From: Lachnospiraceae bacterium | Lineage (GTDB): Bacteria > Bacillota > Clostridia > Lachnospirales > Lachnospiraceae | Length of the DNA: 6,384 nucleotides | Assembly: GCA_024697505.1 (NCBI GenBank) | Contig: JAILFQ010000368.1 | Coordinates: 1-6,384 of the forward strand | Direction: 5' to 3' | Shown here: positions 1 to 5,706 of the stretch, piece by piece | Position numbering within the stretch: the first letter of the stretch is position 1 | How the letters are laid out: each line of letters begins with the position of its first letter | Program-made: the position numbers and the translations under genes | The notes under the pieces: model-generated | What the model was told of the DNA's origin: nothing | Database searches by the model: none | Seen by the model: the letters and a program-made list of their open reading frames with translations, nothing else

Positions 1-473
1 ATTGTAAGTCCTATGCCCGTTAATTTCGTCTGGTCCTGATTCATTACGGCAAGAGAAAAAATCTTTTTCCCCACCGTCTGTCCGTTCTTAAAAAGCAGGG
101 GCACAACCAGGTCGCTTACAAGCATTGCAAGCAAAATGCCAAAGGTCATGACTATAAGCGTCTTATTTATCAAAAGACTGTACTGGCTGCTGATGTTTTC
201 ATCATTCAGCATTGCCTCGTTCGCCTCGGAATATACAGCCTTTTCCTCTTCCGTAAGACCGGCGTAATCATCCGGGGTAACAGACAGATTAATGCCGTAC
301 TTTTCCTCATATTCCGCAGACATGGCATTAAGCTTGTTTAAAGAAGCATCATACCCTATTGCTCCGGAAATAAGAGAACCAAAGCCCGTTGCAAGTATCA
401 TTACAAGTATAAAGTCCAAGATTAAAGCAGATATGCGCTTTAACATGCTTGCTCTTTGAATGTCAAAATACAT
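1..473 (-). CDS. RDD-family integral membrane protein, N-terminal part (3' end outside window)
   Basis: An open frame of 157 codons runs off the left edge without a stop. The N-terminus holds the RDD signature R13-x-x-A16-x-x-x-D20 leading into a first membrane helix (about residues 14-39). A second helix lies at about 104-128 and is followed by the family-typical NGQTVGKK segment (130-137). Between the helices sits a hydrophilic, acid-rich stretch of roughly 65 residues, longer than the short loop I expect in this family and predicted to lie outside the cell. RDD proteins are poorly characterised membrane proteins; some have been linked to ion or compatible-solute transport, and no substrate can be inferred here. 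ATG at 473 is preferred over ATG at 479 because AAAGGA (486-481) is 7 nt from the former and only 1 nt from the latter. The gene follows the second DHH gene by 102 bp on the same strand and may be its operon partner or have its own promoter. Confidence 0.85.
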   Translation of the reverse strand, partial: MYFDIQRASMLKRISALILDFILVMILATGFGSLISGAIGYDASLNKLNAMSAEYEEKYGINLSVTPDDYAGLTEEEKAVYSEANEAMLNDENISSQYSLLINKTLIVMTFGILLAMLVSDLVVPLLFKNGQTVGKKIFSLAVMNQDQTKLTGIGLT

Positions 474-480
474 ATGCATT

Positions 481-486
481 TCCTTT
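481..486 (-). promoter_or_regulatory. Ribosome binding site deciding the RDD gene start
   Basis: AAAGGA on the minus strand lies 7 nt before the ATG at 473. Another in-frame ATG at 479 is only 1 nt away, too close for normal initiation. The annotated protein therefore should begin Met-Tyr-Phe-Asp rather than Met-His-Met. Confidence 0.6.
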
Positions 487-541
487 CAAAAGACAACCCT
501 AATAATTTACCACAGAAATAAAACTTTGGAATGCCCGGATT

Positions 542-571
542 TGTTAAAATTACTAATGATAATTATTAACG
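542..571. promoter_or_regulatory. A/T-rich inverted repeat with Fur/PerR-like half-site symmetry
   Basis: On the minus strand, arm 570-560 (with one bulged T) pairs with arm 552-543 to give a 10-bp, nearly all A/T stem with a 7-nt loop. No T-run follows on either side, so it is not an intrinsic terminator. Within it, 557-571 reads TGATAAT-T-ATTAACG, which matches a 7-1-7 Fur-type box at 12 of 14 arm positions. A weak promoter may abut it on the minus strand: TTAACA at 547-542, an 18-nt spacer, then TTTTAT at 523-518. In DNA this A/T-rich such matches arise by chance, so regulation of the RDD gene from here is only a possibility. Confidence 0.25.
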
Positions 572-575
572 CGGC

Positions 576-1550
576 CTATAAGTAAAAATTGTTGGCCTTA
601 AAGTCTTTTACCAATGCATCTGCATCTTTAACAAGAGCTTCCATCTCTTCGGTACTGTTTACATTTGCACCGCAGGCGCAAAGATGTCCACCGCCGCCGT
701 ATTTCTCGGCAAGCTTGTTTACAACAACGAATCTGGAACGAAGTCTTACCCTTATGGTACCATCAGGATTATCTATAAATGCAAGCCACACAATACAGCC
801 CTTAATTTCTGAGAGCATGGAGACAACATTACTTGCCTGTTCGTGGGAAAGATTGAACTTTTCCTGCATCTCCTTATCTACATAAACATAGGCAACTCCG
901 TTTTCGGAAACCTTCATGTGGTCGTAAACATAAGACTGGAATTTGAGATAATCAAAGTCCTCAAGGTAAAGTCTTGCGTACAGTGTAACAATATCCACTC
1001 CCACATCCAAAAGCACAGCTGCCATACGAAGGGTTTCTCCGCAGGTCTCCGTATACTTAAATCTTCCGGAATCCGTAACCATTCCGGTATAAAGAGCAAG
1101 AGCAGCCTCTTTGGTAATGGTAAGTTCATCTTTAAAAGTAACGTAAAAATCCACTATCATTTCGCAGGCAGAAGAACGCCAGTCCTCAACCCATGAAATA
1201 TCTCCGTAAGGAGCAATGTCCACATGATGGTCTATCTTAATAAGTTCTTTTCCAAGATTTACTTTTTTGTTTGAACACCTGTCTTCTGTCGCCGTATCCA
1301 CAACGATCATAAGAGCATCTTTATAATCCTCGTCGGTTGCGGTATCTTCCTCACCAAGGAAAGCAACATAGTCGCTGTAGTCCTCATTTACGCAAAGAAT
1401 TGTCTTCTCCGGAAATGATGCCTTAAGGATTCTTTGAAGTCCAAGTGTAGAACCTACGGCATCTCCGTCCGGACGAAAATGACGGGAAATGATTATCTTG
1501 TCATACTCTTTTATCTTGTTTAATATGGTTTTCTTTATTTCTTCGTTCAT
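576..1550 (-). CDS. DHH/DHHA1-family phosphoesterase (NrnA-like nanoRNase/pAp phosphatase), second of a tandem pair
   Basis: This 324-residue protein has the full DHH-DHHA1 layout. The metal-binding DHH domain shows RHFRPDGDAVGS (H24, D28, D30), VVDT (D85), DHH (D107-H109) and TDSGRF (D160). The C-terminal DHHA1 domain has RLRSR followed by GGGGH at 285-289. Members of this family are Mn-dependent, cytoplasmic enzymes that cleave 2-5 nt RNA and/or dephosphorylate pAp; some act on linear cyclic-dinucleotide products. Length fits stand-alone NrnA proteins; there are no CBS, PAS or membrane segments, so it is not GdpP-like. ATG at 1550 is chosen because AGGAG (1560-1556) is 5 nt upstream; a GTG at 1556 overlaps that site. 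It begins 20 bp after the stop of its paralogue, so the two are almost surely co-transcribed. An oddity is C291-x-C293 right after GGGGH, where the paralogue has Lys and Ser. Which substrate it uses cannot be read from sequence. Confidence 0.93.
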   Translation of the reverse strand: MNEEIKKTILNKIKEYDKIIISRHFRPDGDAVGSTLGLQRILKASFPEKTILCVNEDYSDYVAFLGEEDTATDEDYKDALMIVVDTATEDRCSNKKVNLGKELIKIDHHVDIAPYGDISWVEDWRSSACEMIVDFYVTFKDELTITKEAALALYTGMVTDSGRFKYTETCGETLRMAAVLLDVGVDIVTLYARLYLEDFDYLKFQSYVYDHMKVSENGVAYVYVDKEMQEKFNLSHEQASNVVSMLSEIKGCIVWLAFIDNPDGTIRVRLRSRFVVVNKLAEKYGGGGHLCACGANVNSTEEMEALVKDADALVKDFKANNFYL

Positions 1551-1555
1551 AAGCA

Positions 1556-1560
1556 CTCCT
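1556..1560 (-). promoter_or_regulatory. Ribosome binding site deciding the start of the downstream DHH gene
   Basis: AGGAG on the minus strand sits 5 nt before ATG 1550. The alternative GTG at 1556-1554 would include the last base of this site, so it cannot be the initiation codon served by it. The site is in the 20-bp gap between the two DHH genes. Confidence 0.7.
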
Positions 1561-1570
1561 ATAAGTTTAG

Positions 1571-2503
1571 TCAGGCAAGCATATCGTCCAGATCTTTTAA
1601 CATAGCCATAGCTGTTTCTTTATCCGGAACACATGCACCGCTCGCCTTTGCGTGGCCACCGCCGCCATACTTGCAGGCAATAGGATTTATGTTAAGACGG
1701 CTTGCACGAAGTTCACAAAGGATTCCCTCATCCGACTCCGTAAAGTTAACCCAGATATCTATGCCTTTAATATCTGCCATGGTTCCTACCATTCCTCTGG
1801 AAACAGAGAAAGTGCTGAGACCTGTTGCGGCAACCTCTTCCTTTGTATTGTATATATAACCCACACCATGTTCGGTGCGCTTAATTTTTAATACAAACTT
1901 AGCTTTTGTCTGCACTGCATCAAAATCGTCCGCATAAAGATTTGCATAGATATCTGTAAGATCTATGCCGGCTTCCATAAGAAAAGCAGCCATTTCAAAA
2001 GTTCTTGCTGTAGTGGAATCGAAACGGAATCTTCCGGAATCCGTAACCATACCGGTATATATGCTTGTTGCGGCAAGCTTATTAAGTCTTAAACCGCATT
2101 CCTTTGCAAGATACGCAATTTCTCCGCAGCAGGACTCAAATGATGAGTCCGAAACCTCATCTTCGCAGATCTGCTCCACAAACAAATGATGGTCTATTCT
2201 TGCAGTCTTATCCGCAAGCTTGTAACGCTCATCGCTGATAAGTGTGGGACCGGAAGTATCAAGCACTATTGCAAGCGCTCCCTTATAATATTCGTCCGGA
2301 ATCTCATCCATAACTGACTCTTCCATAAAGGCATAACGGCCGGCTTCGTCTCCCACCGTATAAACTTCCTTTTCAGGAAAATTTTCTTTAATAAGATTCT
2401 TAAGACCTATCTGACTCCCCAGCGCATCTCCGTCCGGGTTTTTATGTCTGTGAATGATAATTCTGTCGTAAGCTTTAATATCCTCAAAAATCTTTTCAAA
2501 CAT
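1571..2503 (-). CDS. DHH/DHHA1-family phosphoesterase (NrnA-like nanoRNase/pAp phosphatase), first of a tandem pair
   Basis: This 310-residue protein has all DHH catalytic motifs: HRHKNPDGDALGS (H20, D24, D26), VLDT (D82), DHH (D104-H106) and TDSGRF (D155). The DHHA1 domain ends with LRASR and GGGGHAKASG (from 280), the usual substrate-end signature. As for its neighbour, the family predicts a soluble Mn-dependent enzyme acting on nano-RNA, pAp or linear dinucleotides. The two proteins align end to end, sharing for example LGLK/LGLQ-like helices, YTGMVTDSGRF and KYGGGGH, but differ widely elsewhere, so this is an old duplication that has diverged rather than a recent copy. ATG at 2503 is served by AAGGA (2515-2511), 7 nt away. 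That site overlaps the TAA stop of the upstream gene, and the gap is only 10 bp, so translational coupling is likely. Confidence 0.93.
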   Translation of the reverse strand: MFEKIFEDIKAYDRIIIHRHKNPDGDALGSQIGLKNLIKENFPEKEVYTVGDEAGRYAFMEESVMDEIPDEYYKGALAIVLDTSGPTLISDERYKLADKTARIDHHLFVEQICEDEVSDSSFESCCGEIAYLAKECGLRLNKLAATSIYTGMVTDSGRFRFDSTTARTFEMAAFLMEAGIDLTDIYANLYADDFDAVQTKAKFVLKIKRTEHGVGYIYNTKEEVAATGLSTFSVSRGMVGTMADIKGIDIWVNFTESDEGILCELRASRLNINPIACKYGGGGHAKASGACVPDKETAMAMLKDLDDMLA

Positions 2504-2510
2504 AACCTCA

Positions 2511-2516
2511 TCCTTA
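2511..2516 (-). promoter_or_regulatory. Ribosome binding site overlapping the upstream stop codon (likely translational coupling)
   Basis: The minus strand reads TAAGGA, where TAA (2516-2514) stops the fusion gene and AAGGA is the Shine-Dalgarno sequence for the DHH gene starting at 2503. Ribosomes ending the first gene would be placed on the start of the second, which favours linked expression levels. Confidence 0.6.
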
Positions 2517-3638
2517 CTTTACGTTGGTAAATTTTGTTTTTATAAGTTCCTTTAATGTTTCTGCGGCAGCTTCCGGATCGTCTCCAACCGTAAGCTCTGC
2601 GTCACATACTTCAACATTTCTGTATTCAAAATCCAATGCCATAATACGTCTTACCTTGTCGTCAGGATCTGTATACCTTTCAACTATGTTTCTTATAACG
2701 CTGGCTTTTGGACGATTTACAAACACAAGAAGTGAATGCTTACGGAACTCATTGCTGATCGTAAGAGCACCGCAAACATCTATCGGAATTACGGCATAAT
2801 GACCGCGCTCAAGGATCGGGCCTATAGCTTCTGCCTGGGTACCGAAATGATACTTGGAATAAACCGTACTCTCAATAAATTTTCCTTCATCTTTTTCTTT
2901 TAAAAACTGGTCTTCAGAAATAAAGCGATAGAGATTTTCATCCTCACCGGTACGCTTAGGACGCGTTGTAGAAGTAACCGGTTTCTCAAAAGCTTTATCT
3001 CTTGTAAGAGCATGTGCGATCTCGTTTTTCAAAGAACCTGACGGACCAACAAGACAAACAACGCCGCCGTTTGAAAGATCGCTTATCTTTTCCGTAAAAG
3101 AATTTCTGATCATCTTGCAGAGACTTAAAAAGTCGCTGTAAGAATTAACGGATAAAATACCGGACATATCCATATTCCAAGGCTTACGAAGAAGCACCGG
3201 ATATGCTGCTTTTGAGTTGGAGATGTTATGTGCCGCATCATCAAGAAGAATATCAAGCTGGATTACATCCTTTCTTGTACCGATGATTATGTTCTGCGGA
3301 GGCACCTCCGGAAAATCTTTAAGTAGACGCTGACCTCTTGCACTCATACATGCAACAGGTACTGCTGTAACAAAGAATACATCCGCAAACTTTGTAAGTT
3401 CATGGACAAATTTTTGTGCTCCCGGGAGCACAGGCTGGTTAGCTACGAATTCAGGATCCGAATAATACTTTATTCTTTCGTCCGCACGCCTTCCGTATAC
3501 ACCCCATCCCTTAATCTCATTAATGGATATAGGCTCTTCGTCCGGATACTTGGCGTTAATAAGGCTCAGTGCATAAGCGTTGCAGTCGTATAAAACGTCG
3601 TCAACGTCAAGTCCGATTCTTAACTTGTACTTTCTCAA
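2514..3638 (-). CDS. Fusion protein: 5'(3')-deoxyribonucleotidase-type HAD domain plus guanylate-kinase-like domain with altered P-loop
   Basis: This 374-residue protein has two domains. Residues 5-175 resemble the NT5C deoxyribonucleotidase family of HAD phosphatases: motif I DVDDVL (nucleophile D11, acid/base D13), motif II T91 in FFVTAVP, motif III K123, acidic LLDDAAHN (D133, D134), and a KPWN segment (152-155) typical of this family. Residues 190-372 resemble guanylate kinase: STTRPKR (R226, R229), LYRF (Y237), FIES (E256), YHFGT (263-267), IPIDVCGA (D287) and a helical tail. The P-loop reads GPSGSLKN (198-205) where active kinases have GPSGSGK followed by Ser or Thr, so ATP binding and kinase activity are doubtful. 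The family-typical LDID strand reads IPID, and a binding Tyr appears to be Phe265. The start must be TTG 3638: TAA lies directly before it in frame, the next Met is residue 98, and AGGA (3650-3647) is 8 nt upstream. The likely role is nucleotide dephosphorylation with a nucleotide-binding or regulatory second domain; this role is inferred. Confidence 0.88.
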   Translation of the reverse strand: MRKYKLRIGLDVDDVLYDCNAYALSLINAKYPDEEPISINEIKGWGVYGRRADERIKYYSDPEFVANQPVLPGAQKFVHELTKFADVFFVTAVPVACMSARGQRLLKDFPEVPPQNIIIGTRKDVIQLDILLDDAAHNISNSKAAYPVLLRKPWNMDMSGILSVNSYSDFLSLCKMIRNSFTEKISDLSNGGVVCLVGPSGSLKNEIAHALTRDKAFEKPVTSTTRPKRTGEDENLYRFISEDQFLKEKDEGKFIESTVYSKYHFGTQAEAIGPILERGHYAVIPIDVCGALTISNEFRKHSLLVFVNRPKASVIRNIVERYTDPDDKVRRIMALDFEYRNVEVCDAELTVGDDPEAAAETLKELIKTKFTNVK

Positions 3639-3650
3639 TTATAATTTCCT
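3636..3650 (-). promoter_or_regulatory. Ribosome binding site and forced TTG start of the fusion gene
   Basis: The minus strand has AGGA at 3650-3647, then 8 nt, then TTG at 3638-3636. The codon immediately before TTG is the stop TAA in the same frame, and the N-terminal HAD motif begins only ten residues later. No upstream start is possible and no ATG lies before the catalytic motif. TTG initiation usually lowers expression. Confidence 0.75.
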
Positions 3651-3716
3651 CGCAAATCTCTTAACTTTTATTTGCGCCATAAAGCGCCACCCCATACACA
3701 GACATAAATAACAAGA

Positions 3717-4430
3717 TCAACTAACGTTTTTAACCGTCCCGATTGAAATATAATTATCGATACAGGCCCTTACGTCTGTTCCTTCAGGAGCACATTCTTT
3801 GTACTCTCCGCAGACTCTTAAACGCAAGCCGCCGTCCGGAAGTTCCTCAATGGAATATCCGTCATCGTAAAAAGCTTTGTCAGCAATCTTCCTTTCAGTT
3901 AAAATGCCTTTAAAATCCTGCATTTTACACTCCGGGAAATTAATGTTCCATATCTGATTCCGCTCAAGAGCTTTGTTCATGTATGTCTTAAGCATTTCCT
4001 CAAGATAGAGATCCGTAACTTCATGTACCCCGTTTGCACCTTCCGAAAAGGCTATTGAATGTGCCCCTTCGCTTGCACCCTCAAGCGCTGCGGCAACTGT
4101 TCCGGAATACTGTATGTCGGTTCCGCAATTATAACCAAAGTTTATGCCGGAAAGCACAAGATCCGGAATTTCTTTAATAAAGCTCATGATCCCTATTCTT
4201 ACACAATCCGCCGGAGTACCGTCAACTCTGTAAGCTTTAACCCCGGAAACCGGAAAATCTTTAACTTCATAGACATCTATATGTTCTCTGAGGGTTATCC
4301 TGTGGGACATTGCACTGCACTGCCCGTTAGGCGCAAATACGTACACCTCACCATATTTGCAGGCAACCCCGGAAAGACGTATAAGGCCATCGGAATCTAT
4401 GCCGTCATCGTTAGTTATAAGTATTTTCAT
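3717..4430 (-). CDS. surE: 5'/3'-nucleotidase SurE
   Basis: This 237-residue protein is a clear SurE, a cytoplasmic, divalent-metal-dependent phosphatase that removes phosphate from nucleoside 5'- and 3'-monophosphates; some homologues also cleave short polyphosphate. The metal site is visible: TNDDG (D8, D9) at the N-terminus, S39 in QCSAMSH, and N97 in LSGINFG. Other family blocks are VDGTPADCVRIG (69-80) and YSGTVAAALEG near residues 108-118. The length is near the family norm of about 250, and there is no added domain. ATG 4430 follows GAGGA with about 9 nt spacing. It is the first gene of the minus-strand cluster, with a promoter and a structured leader upstream, and is separated from the fusion gene by 78 bp holding no clear terminator. 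The surrounding genes act on related substrates, which fits a shared nucleotide-turnover role. Confidence 0.97.
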   Translation of the reverse strand: MKILITNDDGIDSDGLIRLSGVACKYGEVYVFAPNGQCSAMSHRITLREHIDVYEVKDFPVSGVKAYRVDGTPADCVRIGIMSFIKEIPDLVLSGINFGYNCGTDIQYSGTVAAALEGASEGAHSIAFSEGANGVHEVTDLYLEEMLKTYMNKALERNQIWNINFPECKMQDFKGILTERKIADKAFYDDGYSIEELPDGGLRLRVCGEYKECAPEGTDVRACIDNYISIGTVKNVS

Positions 4431-4437
4431 TAAATGA

Positions 4438-4497
4438 TGTCCTCTTTCAAAACCCAGGACAAAATGCCCATTTTCTTCTTTTTTGGGCGCAATCCTG
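4438..4497 (-). promoter_or_regulatory. Candidate surE mRNA leader with two mutually exclusive helices, one covering the Shine-Dalgarno sequence
   Basis: In the minus-strand RNA, CAGGAU (4497-4492) can pair with GUCCUG (4460-4455), enclosing a second stem GCCCA/UGGGC (4488-4484 with 4470-4466, loop 13 nt). The same 3' arm, as UGUCCU (4461-4456), can instead pair with AGGACA (4443-4438), which contains the surE Shine-Dalgarno core, with a 12-nt loop. The two foldings exclude each other, the layout expected of a translational switch. Each key helix is only 6 bp, one containing a G-U pair, and I recognise no known riboswitch class, so this could be chance. Confidence 0.35.
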
Positions 4498-4519
4498 TCA
4501 TCATATTGTGGTAACTTCC

Positions 4520-4548
4520 ATTTTATCTTGAAACACGTTTCTTCGCAA
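4520..4548 (-). promoter_or_regulatory. Likely sigma-A-type promoter for surE and the genes after it
   Basis: The minus strand reads TTGCGA (4548-4543), a 17-nt spacer, then TAAAAT (4525-4520). This matches the -35 and -10 consensus at 4 and 5 of 6 positions with ideal spacing. Transcription would begin near 4513, giving a leader of about 80 nt that contains the paired segments at 4497-4438. Confidence 0.55.
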
Positions 4549-4583
4549 CTAAAATTTTTGTATTTTTCCTTCCAAATGTCTCC

Positions 4584-4611
4584 TTGATTATTCCGCCCAC
4601 TTTGCTATAAT
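4584..4611 (+). promoter_or_regulatory. Likely sigma-A-type promoter for the CaCA exchanger gene
   Basis: TTGATT at 4584-4589 and a perfect TATAAT at 4606-4611 are separated by 16 nt. Transcription would begin near 4618, about 45 nt before the ATG at 4664. AAGGAG (4651-4656) lies 7 nt before that ATG. The leader is short and A/T-rich; no yybP-ykoY manganese-type or other known riboswitch was seen. This promoter points away from the surE promoter across the 233-bp gap 4431-4663. Confidence 0.65.
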
Positions 4612-4663
4612 TGTTTCATTATGTATATTTTAATGCGTTTTTTACGTATAAAGGAGAGAAAAA

Positions 4664-5671
4664 ATGGATCCAATAGTTATTCAAATTCTCCTCTTCCTTG
4701 TGGGATTTGTATGTCTTGTTAAGGGAGGGGACTGGTTTGTGGACGCGTCTACAGGAATCGCTCATCGCTTTCACATGCCGGAAATCCTTATAGGAGCAAC
4801 GGTTGTTTCTATAGGTACAACAATTCCGGAAGTAATGGTTTCCGCAACAGGCGCCATAACAGGCGGTGACGGCGGTTCTGCTATTGCCTACGGAAATGCC
4901 ATAGGTTCAATAATCTGTAACACCTCACTTATTGCAGCAATTACAATGGCTTTCAGGCCTGCTCCGGTTGAGAAAAAGAGCATAAAAGTTCCTATCATCT
5001 TTTTCTTCTGTGCAGCAGCATTCTACGTGGGAGTTGCATACATTACCGGTTACTTCTCAAGAATTGTCGGCGTTATTCTTCTTGCCGGATTTGTTGCTTA
5101 TATTATTCTTTGCATTAAGCAGGCAAAGGCTTCTGCCACTGCTTCCACAGCAAATGATGTTTCGGATAATACGGAAAATGACGAAAAGTCATCACCTGTC
5201 TGGAAAGATATTTTATTCCTCATTCTCGGTGCCGCAGTTATTGCGGTAGGCGCAAACCTTCTTGTTGACAATGGTACAAAAATAGCGGAAACCGTTGGAG
5301 TTCCTCATACCGTTATAGCTCTTACCTTTGTTGCTCTTGGTACATCCCTTCCGGAGCTTGTAACCGCTATTACCTCTCTTATTAAGGGACACAGTGACTT
5401 ATCTCTTGGAAATATAATCGGTGCAAACCTCTTCAACCTGGTTTTGGTATCCGGCGTTGCAACAACACTTGCACCGTTTAAAGTTCCTTGTGAAAAGACA
5501 TTTTTAGATACAGGAATGAACTCTTCTCTTCTTATTGACATTCCTTTAATGTTAATAGTAATGCTCATCATGTGTCTTCCACCTCTTATTAAGGGTAAGA
5601 TTTACAGATGGCAGGGAATCCTCCTTATGGTTATGTATTTCAGCTTCTGTATATACCAGTTTGTATTGTAA
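4664..5671 (+). CDS. Sodium/calcium exchanger family (CaCA) membrane antiporter, YrbG-like
   Basis: This 335-residue polytopic membrane protein shows the two inverted alpha-repeats of the CaCA superfamily. Repeat 1 has SIGTTIPEV (E56) and GNAIGSIICN (S82, N86); repeat 2 has ALGTSLPEL (E231) and GNIIGANLFN (A254, N258). These Glu, Ser and Asn positions line the cation sites in structurally known members. Hydrophobic stretches fit about ten helices, and a hydrophilic, Ser/Thr/Asp-rich loop (about 153-181) links the halves. The family exchanges Na+ (or H+/K+) for Ca2+; which ions move here cannot be read from sequence. Repeat 1 carries GSI where GSN is common, and repeat 2 carries GAN. ATG 4664 has AAGGAG 7 nt upstream. 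The gene stands alone, divergent from surE and convergent with the lipoprotein gene, so it is probably transcribed by itself and ended by the hairpin after 5707. Confidence 0.95.
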   Translation: MDPIVIQILLFLVGFVCLVKGGDWFVDASTGIAHRFHMPEILIGATVVSIGTTIPEVMVSATGAITGGDGGSAIAYGNAIGSIICNTSLIAAITMAFRPAPVEKKSIKVPIIFFFCAAAFYVGVAYITGYFSRIVGVILLAGFVAYIILCIKQAKASATASTANDVSDNTENDEKSSPVWKDILFLILGAAVIAVGANLLVDNGTKIAETVGVPHTVIALTFVALGTSLPELVTAITSLIKGHSDLSLGNIIGANLFNLVLVSGVATTLAPFKVPCEKTFLDTGMNSSLLIDIPLMLIVMLIMCLPPLIKGKIYRWQGILLMVMYFSFCIYQFVL

Positions 5672-5706
5672 TAATTACACTGACTGTAATAAAAAAAGAC
5701 AAAATA

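Noticed and set aside
914..1129. 71-codon minus-strand open frame in another frame of the DHH gene
   Set aside because: It is fully inside the coding sequence of the DHH protein, with no motif or initiation signal of its own.
843..1196. 117-codon plus-strand open frame
   Set aside because: It lies antisense inside a DHH gene with complete catalytic motifs, has no good ribosome binding site and encodes nothing recognisable.
1551..1556. GTG at 1556 as start of the downstream DHH gene
   Set aside because: It overlaps its own would-be Shine-Dalgarno sequence; ATG 1550 has correct 5-nt spacing.
3639..3716. Terminator or promoter in the 78-bp gap between surE and the fusion gene
   Set aside because: Only a short GGCGC direct repeat and a 4-5 bp imperfect stem were found, with no T-tract and no convincing -35/-10 pair.
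4059..4433. 124-codon plus-strand open frame opposite surE
   Set aside because: It is the antisense of highly conserved SurE motifs, and its composition follows from the sense strand.
5674..5690. 6-bp hairpin ATTACA/TGTAAT just after the exchanger stop, as a terminator
   Set aside because: It is weak, A/T-rich and followed by an A-run, not a T-run, on the plus strand; the hairpin at 5707-5765 is far better.
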